Assembly (NCBI RefSeq): GCF_905475345.1
Contig: NC_066589.1
Span: 8,440,001-8,504,000 of the forward strand
DNA from: Vespula vulgaris
Lineage: Eukaryota; Arthropoda; Insecta; Hymenoptera; Vespidae
Reading direction: 5' to 3'
Length of the DNA: 64,000 nucleotides
Made by a program: the position numbers and the translations under genes. Of the stretch, positions 49,140 through 62,948 are shown piece after piece (position 1 is the stretch's first letter; each line of letters starts with the position of its first letter). The notes under the pieces were generated by a model. It saw only the letters and a program-made list of their open reading frames with translations. It was not told where the DNA came from and did not search any database.

Positions 49140-49215
49140 GAAGAAGAAGAAGAACAAGAAGAAGAAGGAGAAGAAGAAGAAGAAGAAGAAGAAGAAGAAG
49201 AAGAAGAAGAAGAAG
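49140..49215. repeat. (GAA)n trinucleotide repeat
   Basis: About 25 near-perfect GAA units. GAA arrays are triplex-prone; read as CTT on the minus strand it yields a false poly-Leu frame. Confidence 0.95.
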
Positions 49216-50176
49216 ATGAAGTTCCGAGAGATCGTTCATCGAGTTCGTTCGTTCGTCCGTTCGTTGCTCGATTAGACCGCGAATTCGTAACGACCGAAGG
49301 AATCGTATCGACATTGTAAGATCGATTTTAACTGGGTGAGCCAGAGATACATATATACATACATACATAAGTCCATAGACACATACATACATCCGTACAA
49401 ACATACATGTATGCATAAATACATAAATATCCCTATGATGAAAAACGTTGGTCGAAAAAAGAACTATTGAAGAGAAAGAGAGAGAGGAAAGTGGGCACGA
49501 TGACGACGAAAGCCTTAGATAACACCCTTGGTAATAATATTCGTTCGTTCCTAATCGAAGAATTATGATGGGCGATTTTGCGATTGATATAATCGTCGGT
49601 AAAAAAAAGTTGAGGGACAAAGGGGAAATAAATCGTGGTGCTTGGGTTCTCGCCGCGGAATCGGCGCGAACTTGCCCGGTTATATACCGTGCGGTAGAAG
49701 AAAATAGGAGAGAAACGAAACGATTCTCTCGCGGCAAACTGAGAGAAAGGATAGTAAGAGAGGAAAGATAGAAAGGATAGAAAGGGAAGAAAGAAGGGGG
49801 GTAGGGGCGATCGGGCGGGCGGAGGAGGTGAGAGGGGAGGGGGAGGAGAAATAAAAAGAGAAAGAAACAGAAACAGAAAAGGAAAAAAAAATATAATGGT
49901 GCACGAAGTAGCGGCGAGAAGAGCGGCGAAGGGATACGGCTTCGATGGATATCGAGTAGGCGAGTTGGTACGTGAGATAATAAGGCGTGCTCGGGCATGC
50001 CGATGGAAACCGCACGCGGCATTATTCAAATTGAATCCGGTAAGAATTATTATTGGCGGGCAACTCGGGCCGAGGCAGCTCATTCCGCGAGCGCATTTGC
50101 GAATACGAGGAGGAAAAGAGGAGTCGAGGGAGTCGAACGAGGAAGGAAAGGGAAGGAGAAGGAACGGGAGAGAGAC

Positions 50177-50178
<2 letters not shown>

Positions 50179-50218
<40 letters not shown>

Positions 50219-50340
50219 GCTATAGAGAGGTGGCAATGGAGGAGTAGAAGGAGGTGGAGGTGGTGGTGGTGGTGGTACTGGTACTGGTGGTAGTGATTGT
50301 GGCGGTGGTGGTGCTGCTGCTGCTGCTCGAGGTGGAGGGA
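50179..50340. repeat. (TA)n then (GGT)n/(GCT)n compound repeats
   Basis: A TA run (50,179-50,215) is followed by GGT/GGA and GCT triplets to about 50,330. On the minus strand this gives Pro/Ala-rich frames. Confidence 0.9.
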
Positions 50341-51512
50341 ACGACCTCAGCATCGCGACCTCGCCGTATGATCCGTTGCGGTATCGCCCGATGACCCTCC
50401 TGTCATTACGCTGCGCTCTGGACGTCATTACGCTAATGTCCATCTCTTTCTCCCTTTTCCTCTTTTCTTTCGTTTCTACATATTTCCTAGACCTTTTCCC
50501 CTTCCTTATTCTTACTTCCACTTAACGTAAATGTCCTCGAACGCTTAACGCTATACTACAGCGAATCTTCTTAGCGGTTGTGACTTTGCAAAACCTGCCG
50601 AGATAAGAAATATCTTTTCTAAATCGATGGATTTTTGATTTCCATTGTATTTACCCGATTGATTCTAATACGTAAATGTGAATACGTATACGATGCGATT
50701 GAATTATTTATTGAGAGGAAAGTGTAGTTTGTTTGTTTGTTTGTTTGGGTTTTCTTTTTTTTTTAAAGGCTCCGCCTTTAACAAATACGCTGCGGATTAA
50801 TTCGACGGTACGTACTTAGGTTACTTAAGTACTTGAATCGTTTCATTTAGATTTCGATAGATCGCGCAAATATTTTACCGCTATGAAAATTGCTATATAA
50901 TCTAATAACATATAATCTAATCAATTATCTTCTTTCTATATCTTCTTTTTTCATTATTTTTTTTTATCCCCTAATTTAAAATATTATTCCTCGATCAAAG
51001 AAATGATCGATTTTGATGTCGATGATGAACGAGCCCCGAACAACGTTCGAGGAGACACAATATTAATGAACGAAAAAATGCTTGTTACGAGCTGTCGATT
51101 AAAAAAAAAAAAAAAGAGAGAGAAAAAAGCGAAAAAAGAGAAAAAAGAGAGAAAGAAAAATTATGGAGAAAAGAAAAGAGACGAGGAAGAAGGAAAGAAT
51201 TTAAAGAAAAAAAAAAAAAAAAAACAGAAAAAGAAACGGAACGAAAAATAACAAAAAGTGGGGTGGTCCATCTCGAGAAAAATTTTGAGCGAGGTTCGAG
51301 TATACCGAGTGTTCGGTAGCTCTCTAAGTTAACTCGTGGTATTATAAATTCCGTCTTAACACGGCCGTAAAGTGGCGGGGCGCGATTTATACGGTATTTA
51401 CATGCGGGCACGCGAGATATATCGGAATCGATCGGCGAATCCGAGAAAAGCGAGCTGTGTCGAGTGGAAGAGAAAAAGAGAGAGAGAGAGAGAGAGAAAG
51501 AAAGGAAAAGAA

Positions 51513-51527
<15 letters not shown>

Positions 51528-51564
<37 letters not shown>
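51528..51564. repeat. (GA)n microsatellite
   Basis: Core of a purine-rich tract that extends over about 51,470-51,605. Confidence 0.93.
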
Positions 51565-51569
<5 letters not shown>

Positions 51570-52166
51570 AAAGAAAGACAGAAAGAGAAATAAAGAGAAA
51601 GAGAACAGCCGGACGTTTTTCGAGTTCTCGCGTACACTTCGCGATATTCCGCGTACGTCGATTACGTAGGAGCGGCACGTACGGTGACATGGCATTATAC
51701 GTCCGCGAGGTCTAACGTCATACAACCGTACATTTGTGTAAATGTGCATCTTAATTCCGATGGCACGACAACCGTTACGGGAGCCCGTGAGCAGTGTATT
51801 AATCGAGGGCACGGACATCGCACGGTCCGCTTCTTCTTCTTCTTCTTCTTTTCTGTCTTTCTTTTTCTTTTCTTCTTCTTCTTATTATTCTTATTCTTAT
51901 ACTTATTCTTATTCTTATTCTTACCTCTCTCTTTCTCTTTCTTATTCTCATTCTCTCTCTTTCTCTCTCTCTCTTTTTCTCTCTCTTTCTTTCTCTTCTT
52001 CATAGCGCGTTCCTCCCGCGTTGTCATATACCGCGACATAACAACGATGAATTCTTTAGAGTCGTGCGAATCGTGTGCACGATGACGGGACGTCATTTTG
52101 CTTCAAGTCCCACGTCCATCGACTAATGATTCGTAAATCGCCAAGAGAGAAGGAAGTTTCTTCTCC

Positions 52167-52200
<34 letters not shown>

Positions 52201-52797
52201 TTCTTGCTAAGGTCATTCCATCGTGTATCTTTAGCTCCCTCGAGATATCTCTTGGAAGATAATAATTACTTACTCACTTACTTACTTACTTATTTACTTA
52301 CCTATTTACTTACTTACTTGCTTATTTATGATAATACTTATATTTATAATTATTTATTTGTACTTATTACTCGTTTCTCTTCACTCGAGTAAAGAAACCT
52401 CGTTCGTTCCTCGATTACCTTAGAATTTTTAAATAAAAGAAAGCACGATCACGTTGGCACGTTAATCGCTAATTCTTTTTACACTTTAATTGCGAGATAC
52501 TGAACGGATTGACGTCTCGTAGTTATGGTTGTGTCTTATATATATATGTGTGTGTGTGTGTATGTGTGCATGTCTATAAACTGTCTTATTAAATACATTA
52601 AAAGACAAGTCACGATGGGAGAATCGGTCGATCGACTTTCTCCTACTGTTAAGTTCTTTAGATATTTAAAAAAACGGGGAAACGGAAAAAGGGTCATTAA
52701 ATTTTTAGCGATGGCGATCGTCGTTATTCAATATAACACGTACCTATGCGTTATAAATACGAGGGGGTTTGCTGATATATATGTACATATATATATC

Positions 52798-52805
52798 ATA
52801 TATAT

Positions 52806-52857
<52 letters not shown>
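52798..52857. repeat. (TA)n microsatellite
   Basis: TA array with two ATCATA interruptions at its left end. Confidence 0.93.
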
Positions 52858-52859
<2 letters not shown>

Positions 52860-53547
52860 AATGATTTTTATTCCGAAGAAGGAAAGACCATTGTCCCCAG
52901 GAATTATATGAGAAACGACAGGTGTCTCCATCTTTTTTCTTTTTCATTTTTTTTTCACACAGATAATAAAACATAATTTCGAATCATTAAAAAATATATC
53001 GAGAATTTGATCGAAAATAATTTTCTTTTCTTTTTTACAAGTGCATCAGCATTTATCTATCTACTTTTATTCGTAACGAAAGGGGGTGAGTTTTTATAAG
53101 GTTCGCGACGCAACGACGTTTTCTGACTTACGTTCGCTTCACTTCCCTCTTTCTTTCTCGCGATATTTTTTTTTCTTTTTCTTGTCTTCCTTTTTTTTCC
53201 TACTTCTTTTTTTTCACGAAGCTTACCACGGAGGCATTCCTCGGAGAGGTGTTCGGACCGCAGACCACACCGAACCACGTACGGTAATAATCCTCCGCAC
53301 GAGGGTGAATACGGTTACCTACGCTCTCGGGTAAAAGGCCTCTGTGAGTTTCGAGGGCCTCCCGTTCTTCCTATGTGCTCTCGGTGTTTTTACGGTTCAT
53401 AATTCAGCCGAGTGTATTTCAAACGCCTGCCAATGCCAGAACGTAACGTTCTGCAACGCCCAGTAACGTCCTCCTCTCTTCTCTTCGACACAGTGAGAAT
53501 ATCTGTGAAAGAGAAAGAGAGGAAAAAAAGAAGGAGAAAGATAGATA

Positions 53548-53596
<49 letters not shown>

Positions 53597-54065
53597 GAGA
53601 CCACGTGGGTCGGCCTCGTTTTCAAGCAACCCTGCATTACGACGCGTCGCTCTTGAAAAGTTGAAGGAGATTTAAGTTCGTCTCTTGCCACGCGAAAACT
53701 CGTCACCCACGATCGTCCGGTTATTTATGCACTTATTCCCCTTCGTCCTTACCGCCAGAATTAGTCGTCTCTTCGAGGAACTCACCCTCTCTCTTTCTCT
53801 TTCTCTTTCTCTCCTTCCCTTTTTTTTCTTTCTTTCTTTCTCTCTTGGAAAAGAATCGTCTCTCGTTCTATACCATAGACGGCCAAGTCGTCGTCCGTCC
53901 CGCGTTTTAAGACTCGGACGCGAGTCGTACGCCGAACGAAATGTGCGGTCGAGGTAAGTACGGCTATGCTTTATGCCCTTCGAAGGATATACTATCCTGA
54001 AGGAGGGAGGTCCTGGACTCTTTCGAAGCTATGAGTCGCGTCGTCTCTCGTTTGTCGTTCGTTTA

Positions 54066-54096
<31 letters not shown>

Positions 54097-54658
54097 TTCT
54101 TGTCTCCATTTAATTTACAGCCCGACTTTTATATTCTTTAATTTTTCACTCCTTTTACCTTCCTCCGATACTTCCGTCCTTGGAATCGTTTAAATTAAAA
54201 ATGAATGAGTCGGCGAGACAACTTTAATTTATTCTATTGTTAAAACTCAACGACTATGAGAGACTATGAGAGACGGTTCCATTACCAATCTCATGTATAT
54301 ATATATATATATGTATGTTTTTATGTAAGTTGCTTTTCTTGATTTTTTCATTTCTCTTTTCTTTCTTTCTCCTTTATTTTTTTCTATAAAGAAATATACG
54401 TAACAACGACTGGGAAGGAAATGGACGGTAATAAGAACGCGACACGATCGAGATGAATAGTGAAGGGCAAATGATGATGAAGAAGTATGTAAGTAAGTAC
54501 ATGTAGGTATACGTTCGAGATGTTGGCAACGTTGCTATGTTCTTGAGACGAAGGTGTCGGAGGTAGACATTCCTCTGTACCACGACCTTCTGTCTCTCCC
54601 TCCTTTCTTTCTTCCTCCACCTCCTCCACCTCCTTATTTCAAGAGAGTTGGCCGCGAT

Positions 54659-54695
<37 letters not shown>

Positions 54696-54881
54696 TTCTC
54701 TATCTCTCTCTGTCTGCCGTAGAGCACCACTTAATTGGCGATAAAGCCCCGCGGCCTCGTAAAAAAATCTCGCCTACCCCCACATTGTATTAATTAGAGC
54801 CCTTATAATGCTTTAAATAAGGCGCACCTTAGTTATGGGTTGGTCGAGCAGAGTTGCGCCGTGTTATCTTGCTTGCTCGAT

Positions 54882-54916
<35 letters not shown>

Positions 54917-54963
54917 CTCTTACTCTTTCACGTCCCTATTCTACCGCCTTCCTCTTAACCACG

Positions 54964-55008
<45 letters not shown>

Positions 55009-56089
55009 GTCTCTCTTGTCTTCCTCGTACGGACTCGAGTTGCCCGAACGACCAATTATCAGCCATAATATCATCGAGCTCGACCCGCTGGCGAGCGGAT
55101 TAATCGTATCCTGTTTTCTACCTCGCGGAAAAAACATTGTTTCTGAATTTTTCAACCCGCAAAGGGATCTCCTTACGGCGTTTTCGCCCTCTTTCTCTCT
55201 GTCTCTCTCTCTCTTTCTCTTTCTATCCTTCTTCTTATTCTTCTTCCAGCAACCCCCTCTCCCCGGAAGGATAATAATTATAGAACGATCTCCCCGATGA
55301 TTTTTGTACGATCTTCCGAAAGCGAGATTATAGGAAACGCGAATGGCGTATCATGGGGCTCGGCCATACGATAGAAAGAAAAAAAGAAAGAAAGAGAGAA
55401 AAGATAGAGCAAAAAGAAAATCCCCAGAAATACGAACGAGAAAAGAGCAGAATCGAGAAACGTAGATTTCGGTAGATCGAAAACGCTTTAAACGTCTATA
55501 ATTTAACATTTATTCCAGAAATTCGCAATTTATTATTATTCGAGTCCTTCTCGGCCCTTTCTCTGAAAAAAAAGGAAGGGGAAGAAAGAAGAGAAGAAAA
55601 AAGACAAAAGAAGAGAATTCGTTCGTCGTCCTTCGGATTTTCTTTCTCATCGGATCTTTCTCTCTTCTTCGATCGTCGATTCTACTACGTACATACATAT
55701 GTAGATAATATCTTGAAGTATTTGAGGTGAAGTGAAATTTCGATTTATTGTATGTACGTACATACTTACATATACACACGTAGATATCTATGTACGTACG
55801 TAGGACTTGTGTAGATACATATCTACATTCATACATACCTATATATCTATACCATATATATATATGTATGTATGTATCATATATATGTATGTACGGTGGT
55901 ACATACACATTCGTGAAAGAAGTTCGAGATGGTAGCCGTAGGATGAACGTTGGAGGTCGCGCACGATAAGGTAAGAGGAACGTTAATGGCCCGGGTCAGG
56001 TCTGGCCTCTCGCTTTCTGGGCGTCAACGGCACGCGCTTGGGTGGAACGCAAGCGCGATTCGGGACTCGCGCACGTAGAAAGAGAAAAC

Positions 56090-56128
<39 letters not shown>

Positions 56129-57357
56129 TTCTCTCTCTTTCTCTCTATCTATATCTCGATTCTTTCGATTCTTATCGCGGAGAAGAGCATAGGATTACAA
56201 TTAAAAGAGATCGTATCCGATAACGGTCACCTCCCTCGAACCCTTATCCCTTCTCTTTCTATCTTTCTCTTTCTCTCTCACTCCTTCATTCGAAAATATT
56301 CTTCATCTCTGTTCTTCCTTCGATACGAGAGAGAACACAAGTCGATGCATCTCTAACCTGTATGGTTAAGGAGGGCGGATTACGGTTGAGTCCGTGGATG
56401 AGGCAGAGGGGCAGATTGAAAGAGAAAGAGAGAGAAAGAGAGAGAGAGAGAGAGATCAGAGGAGAGGAGAAATAGAAGGAAGAGATGAAGGAGGAGAAGG
56501 AGGAGGAAATAAAGGAGGAGGGAAGAATGGTGGCATAATATCCGCTTGAACTTAAGTTATATTCTCCTCCACGGCGAGATATCGGTGCGGAGGTGGAGTT
56601 CGGTTCGAGGGTATGCTAATTCCGGCCTCGGGCCACCACGCAGCCCTTAATAGCCAGCTGAGCGGCTCTCTTATGCCCCGGCAACTAGCGCTCGTATATA
56701 CTACGCGGATGGAGGAGCACCGTCGAGCAGCCTCCTGTAGCCTTAGCGTAGTTATAGGAGGGCTCGACTTCTTTCTTGAGAAGCTATATACCCACGGCGA
56801 GAATCACCGGTTTTTCGGAATGTTAATGCCTCCTCCTCCTCCTCCTCCTCCTCCTCCTTGGAGGTGGAGAAAGAGGAAGATAGTAGCGTCTTCCTTGTCC
56901 TCCTTTCCTCTTTTCTTTATCTTATCTTTCTTTCTCTCTTTCTTTCTTTCTTTCTTTCGTTCGTTCTTTCTTTTCTTTTCTGGACTCATCTCGCAAAACG
57001 ATTAGTGCTGTTACGTGTAATTGGAATAATTGCTGACTTCGGCACTCCATAACATTTTTCATTTCTCTTTCTCTTCTTCTTTTTTTCTTTTTTCCTTCAT
57101 CTTCTTGTTCTTCTTGTTTTTCCCCGTTCTTTTTCCCATCGACCGAGTAGATAATGGATACTTAAGTAGCTACCACGTATTTAGTCTAGCAAGTTTGGTA
57201 TGTATAACACGTGGAAAGAGACAGATCTTCCGTTAGATCCGACGGAACTGTTATCGCCCACGGTGACGACGAGATCTCACGTTTCCTCGCTCGAGACGCT
57301 TGGTGGATGCTGCTGCGAGATGGATCTCAAAGGGGTTGGACCAAAAGCTTCAGGCAC

Positions 57358-57359
<2 letters not shown>

Positions 57360-57411
<52 letters not shown>
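57360..57411. repeat. (TA)n microsatellite
   Basis: About 26 uninterrupted TA units. Confidence 0.95.
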
Positions 57412-57413
<2 letters not shown>

Positions 57414-57639
57414 ACGCTATGTAACTACGTACGCGTCATACATACTCACGTACGTATCTATGTATTTATATATGGCGTCACGCGTACGATCGATTGTTAT
57501 TTATCGACTAATTCGTCTCCATTTAGAAAAAACATCTGCCGGTCTCTAAGAAGATAAAAAGAGAAGAATAGAAAGAAAAGAGAGAGAGAGAGAATGCGTG
57601 GAAATTGTGTATCTGACAAAGAGAGGACTCTCTCTCCTC

Positions 57640-57673
<34 letters not shown>

Positions 57674-57822
57674 CCATCTTTCGTGTTGACCGGTATCGAA
57701 CGGGCCCACGGCGAACGATTCTTAGAGCGAGCCGACCGATGCCAGCCGACAATTCCTACCTTATAGGCAGATAATCGCCTTTGATTTCTCTCTTCGATTC
57801 TTCCCCTTCTCTTTCCTCCTTT

Positions 57823-57863
<41 letters not shown>

Positions 57864-58742
57864 ACATCTTCCTTCCTTTCCGCTGGGTCCCTTCGTCTTC
57901 CACTCTTCTCCGCGCGATCGGAGATCACTCCCTTCCTTATATAATTACCTTATTTCCGAATAATTGGCCAATTTATACTCGAGTCCCAGCTGAAAACAAT
58001 CTGCCTCTCTTTTTCTCTCTTCCACCACCCCCCACCCCTTCCAACTCTTTTGATCTCTCTCTCTCTCTCTCTCTCGTTCTTTCTCTCGTTCTTTCTCTCT
58101 CAGTCTGTCTATCTCTTTCTCTCTTTCTCTCAGTACTCATGTACGGTGTGCGTTGTGCCCCATAGGGCCCACGTAGAGTAGTTATTTTATGTATATGGGA
58201 GTGTGATTAGATCAGAGCTCGTGTCCGTGTGTGGGTATGATAATTCTGCCCGTAGGGCTTCGTGGGGCAGTCTCCACCCACGCCACGCACACATCGCGTA
58301 GTACTTCGTGCTACGTTCCTTCTCTGTCTCTCTCTCTCTCTCTCTCCCCTCTCTTTTTCTCTCTTTTCTTCTTCTTCTTCTTCTTCTTCTTCTCCTTCTT
58401 CTTCTTCTCATTCCTCTTTCTCTTTCTCGCAGTGCCGTTGTTTCGCTCTTCGTTCACTTCGTTCACTTATTTTTCTCCTTCTCGCTTCTGCGATTCTCTC
58501 GCAAAACAACATTGTAATCCTTCTTTGTATTCTACCAGTTTATTGCCAGGAACAGTTCGATCCAAGTTCGGTTTCGATTTCTTCAGAGCCCAAGCGAAAA
58601 GGCAATGCGAGATCTCTTCTACTCGCAAGAAGGTGTTCGATCACAATGGATACTTTCGGAGATAAGATTTAACGAATTTATCTCGCGAGGGATGCTTGCG
58701 AGATACATAATCTATGTATTCTTACATACATACATACCTCTA

Positions 58743-58748
<6 letters not shown>

Positions 58749-58788
<40 letters not shown>
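58749..58788. repeat. (TA)n microsatellite
   Basis: About 20 TA units. Confidence 0.95.
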
Positions 58789-58792
<4 letters not shown>

Positions 58793-59455
58793 TGTTCGAA
58801 CGAAGTATCTCGTAGAAAATTTCAAAGTCGTATTTCGAAGTTACAAGAAGATATCTATCGTTTTTCGACTTTTCCAGTACGATTATTTTCAAAGTAAAAG
58901 AATGCGAGGACGATTTTAGAAAATACGAGAGAGAAAGAGAGAGATCGTTCTTATATAAGTAGATTTTTCTTTACCGTTTTTACATCTCGGATCGTAAGAG
59001 AAACTACAATGATTTTCGAAATAATATGCAAGAACGAATGGAATTTTATTTGAAGTCGAAGATCGTACTTACTTGTTCCTTCTACTTTTTACTTTTCTTT
59101 TTTTCCTATTTTCTTTTTTTCATCTTGTTCTACTTCTTTTTCTTGATCTTTTCTTTCCCCTTTTACTTTTCCTTCGTCTTTCTTCTTACCTACATTCTCC
59201 CTTTCTATCTTTCATTTTCTTTCGAACGTTGCAATGGTAGGTACAGACATAGTACTACCAACATTGTAATCTTCCTTATATCGTATGCCAAAAACGTCTA
59301 CAAGTTACAGTCACGTTCGCTCGTTTGGATTCGTAGACTCGCGACAGTTCGAATTTCCTAGATGATCGGTAAGTTCGAGTTCTTTCATATGCCCCGACAA
59401 TATTTGTTGCGAAGCCATTTCTATCGTTGTCCTCCTTTCCTCTCATAGATCTTAT

Positions 59456-59489
<34 letters not shown>

Positions 59490-60355
59490 CAATCGATAAT
59501 CGGCTCAAAAAATCGTTTTATTTCGTTTGATTCTAAGACAATACCACGAACCTTAGCAATTGGATTTCGAGAATGATCAACAATGTCGATAGCTAGTCCA
59601 ATGTGGACTTTACAGTTCATAGAGAAGGCTACTCAAAGTTTCATCAACCTTTGCTCGGTGTCCTTCCTTCGCCGTTCAACTTTTATTATACCTATCCAAT
59701 ATACTTCAAATATAAATATTATTCGTGTAATATTTAATATATCGATATTAAAATTCCACAAAGTGTTTCATTCAACGACTTAAATTAAAATATTTATGGG
59801 ATACGGGAACAACTTGACAATTTGATTTTATTACGATCAACGAAGATCGTATCACGTATCACCCGTCGATTTACTATCAAACTGTGTGTACGTAGTTACT
59901 ACTGACGTTACTATGTGCAATATTCCATTTATTCTACGTACGAAGGAAATTTCTATCTTTGATAATTATCAAGCATGGTTCTAATCAGTTCTAATCTTTC
60001 TCTCTCTCTCTCTCTCACATTGAGGGTATACCGGCTTGCAAAATAATCTCGCAATGACGTTTCCAATTTCAATCAGTTTTTCGAGAAAAGAAGAAAACGA
60101 GGAAAAATGAAAGGAAGGAAAAGGAGAAGAGAACGAACTTAAAAAAAAAAAAAAATTAAAATAGGAACGTAGGACGCTCGCACGCGAGAATGTTCTCTCC
60201 TCGAGAGTTGTTCCACGGCGAGGTCCCACGTTACACTTAGCAGGTATCTGCATGACGAGAGGTCGGCGGTGAACCAACAAACGAGTGAGTGAGTGAGTGT
60301 GAGAGATAGACAGACAGAAAGAGAGAGAGAGAGAGAGAGAAAGACAGACAGAGAA

Positions 60356-60359
<4 letters not shown>

Positions 60360-60407
<48 letters not shown>
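60360..60407. repeat. (GA)n microsatellite
   Basis: About 23 GA units, preceded by GTGA and GACA tetranucleotide variants from 60,283. Confidence 0.93.
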
Positions 60408-60408
<1 letters not shown>

Positions 60409-60659
60409 CAAGGACAAGAAAAGGAAGACGAGGAGACGATCGAAGGACGCGGCGAGGTAAAGAGGGATGAAAAAGCGGACCGATCGAGAGTAAGAGAGTG
60501 TAGCAATTAACTCGATGCTTACGACGATAATTAGCGATGGATCGAATAAGGCAGCTGGCTGGCGAAGGAATCGTTGGCATCTCTCTCTCTTTCTCTCTCT
60601 GTCTGACTCTGTCTCTATCTCTTTCTTTCTTCTTCTTCTTCTTCTTCTTATTATTTCTT

Positions 60660-60690
<31 letters not shown>

Positions 60691-61623
60691 TTCTCTCTCG
60701 TACCCACATTTACCTACATAATTATCGTTGCGATGATTATGAGTGTGCCTCGGCCATGGCCGATGGAATTCTCGGCCTCGTATATAGCAACGTGCCTTTT
60801 GCTTGCTATAACTCTGTCATCATCTCTCTCTCTCTTTCTTTCTTTCGAAGAGAACGAAAATTTATTATCCACCTTGACTAAGAGTGGCGACAGTTTTGCA
60901 CTCTCTCTCTCTCTTTCTTTTTCTTTCTGTCCCTTTCTCTGTTTCTTTCTCTCTCCTTCTGTCCAACATAAGTATGTATCCCGCATAAGTGCGACAGTGA
61001 TGCTTGGTCTGCACGATATACACTAACGAAGCTTGAGATCAAGAATCGTGATGATGCTGCGTTTCTACCTAACGTGTACGTATGGTCCAGGTAAGTACAT
61101 AACTAAATGATTTTCAACTCTGCCGCGTTAAGGTGAATCTCGTCAAATTTTTGCAGGAAGGAAGAGAAACGAGAGAGATAGAAACAGACATAGATATAGA
61201 CATAGAGATAGAGAGAGATAGAGAGAGAGAGAGAGACAGAGAGAGAAACGGAATAACGAAAAAAAAAAAACACAGAAAAAAGAAAATCCGCTTTTATCTT
61301 CGTTTCTTCGACTCCCTCTCCCTTTCCCCTCCCCCTCCAATTCATAACCCTCCTCGCGCGCTCGCGTGCGAAACGAAATATTACACGGAAGAAAAGTTGC
61401 ACCACGATTCTACGAGAAATAAGAAAGCACGTTCGCCGTGAAGAGAAATCACAGAGAAACGAAAACGACGTTCTCGGTTGGTAATTGCCGGTGGCCGTGC
61501 GACCACGAAGCCAGGTGAAAGTTCAGTTAATTCGATTAAAATCGCCCTCGTGTATATACGCGCGCGCACGCCGGTCTCTTACGATTCGCCTTTAGCGGTT
61601 CTCTATCTCTCTTTCTCTTTCTT

Positions 61624-61654
<31 letters not shown>

Positions 61655-62429
61655 TTCTTTCTCTTTTTCTCTCTGTACACTCTCTGTTCTCTTCGTGGTT
61701 TAGCGCGTGGACCACCGCGAGTTCTCTCTCATTATGATTTACTACGAATCGATGGACTCCCACGAAGTATGTTGTCTGCTCGTCATTGATTTTTTCCAGT
61801 TACCGGTCTAATAAAGCGAATCTATACAATTTTCTGAATGGATGACCTATTACCTTTTCCTTTTCCCTCTTTTTTCTTTTTTTTTTCTAATCCTTACTTT
61901 TCTAATCCAATTTGAAACGTTCGAATATTTTACAGATGATATCGATCGACATTTTTTTCATATGATAATTTAAGTATACATCGAAGAGTATCCTACGATT
62001 GAAATATCTAACGAATAATATAGAGTATAATCATTATTAATGAATATATTACTCTATTCCCTTTGAAAATAATCGTTACAGATCGAGAGAGATCGAGAGA
62101 GAAAATAACTGATATAAAATAAGAAAAGATTCTGTCGGTAAAATAAGAAGGTACGAAAGGAAGAGTACCTCGTGACGGGCGTAGGTACGTCTAGAAGGGC
62201 GTTCGTTTCGTAGCGAAAAGAGGGTGGAGGTAGTGGTGATGGTGGTGGTGGTGATGGTGCCGGTAGTGGTGGTGGTAGTGATGGTGTAGAGAGCGTAAAG
62301 GGGGTGTGGGTCGCGCGATGGTAGTTCTGAGAGATGACGAAGGAGCCCTGGGCGCGGGGTGGCTCCTTGGATCGATGTGTGTACCCCCGCCTCCCGAAGA
62401 CCAACGAGTGCGAGTACGAGAGAAAGACA

Positions 62430-62430
62430 G

Positions 62431-62476
<46 letters not shown>

Positions 62477-62500
62477 AGAGAGAGAGAGAGAGAGAGAGAA
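62430..62500. repeat. (TA)n followed by (GA)n
   Basis: About 22 TA units run into about 12 GA units. Confidence 0.93.
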
Positions 62501-62771
62501 AGAGGGTAGGTAGCTAGGAGAGAGAGATCGGTCCTCGGCCCGTACACCCAGGGGTAGTTATACAAATTTCCAAGAGTGTCTGCTGGCTCCCACCTCCCCC
62601 ACTACATCCTCCCTTAGCTCGTAGAAGCTCCTCTTCCTGGGCCAGCACGGTTATTCGTTCTCCCTTCATCGGGCAACATCTCTCTCTCTCTCTCTCTCTC
62701 TCCTTCTCTCTGTCTACCTATCTCTCTCCATCTCTCTCTTTCTCTCTTTCTCTTTCTAGTAGCAGCTCTCG

Positions 62772-62785
62772 GTTTCCATGGCGAC
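62772..62785. promoter_or_regulatory. RFX X-box-like site
   Basis: GTTTCCATGGCGAC is a near-palindromic match to the RFX X-box form GTTNCCATGGNAAC (one mismatch). An octamer-like CTTTGCATAT follows about 15 bases later, in a short repeat-free GC-rich island. Functional use is inference. Confidence 0.35.
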
Positions 62786-62911
62786 CTGGGGGCGGGTCTT
62801 TGCATATTACGCTCTGTGCGCGATAAGCCGACTCGTTACGTATGTTCGTGTTGGTGAGGGCCACCCTGGGCCTGCACATCGCTTCTACTTCTTTCTACTC
62901 TTCTCCTCTTC

Positions 62912-62948
62912 CTTCTTCTTCTTCTTCTTCTTCTTCTTCTTCTTCTTC
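62912..62948. repeat. (TTC)n trinucleotide repeat
   Basis: Twelve TTC units in a longer pyrimidine tract. Confidence 0.95.

Noticed and set aside
49433..50521. 362-codon minus-strand open frame, the longest in the window
   Set aside because: It is made largely of translated (GGT)n, (GCT)n, (TA)n and CT repeats (poly-Pro, poly-Ala, Ile-Tyr, Ser/Leu). It has no domain, and other frames through the same repeats are equally open.
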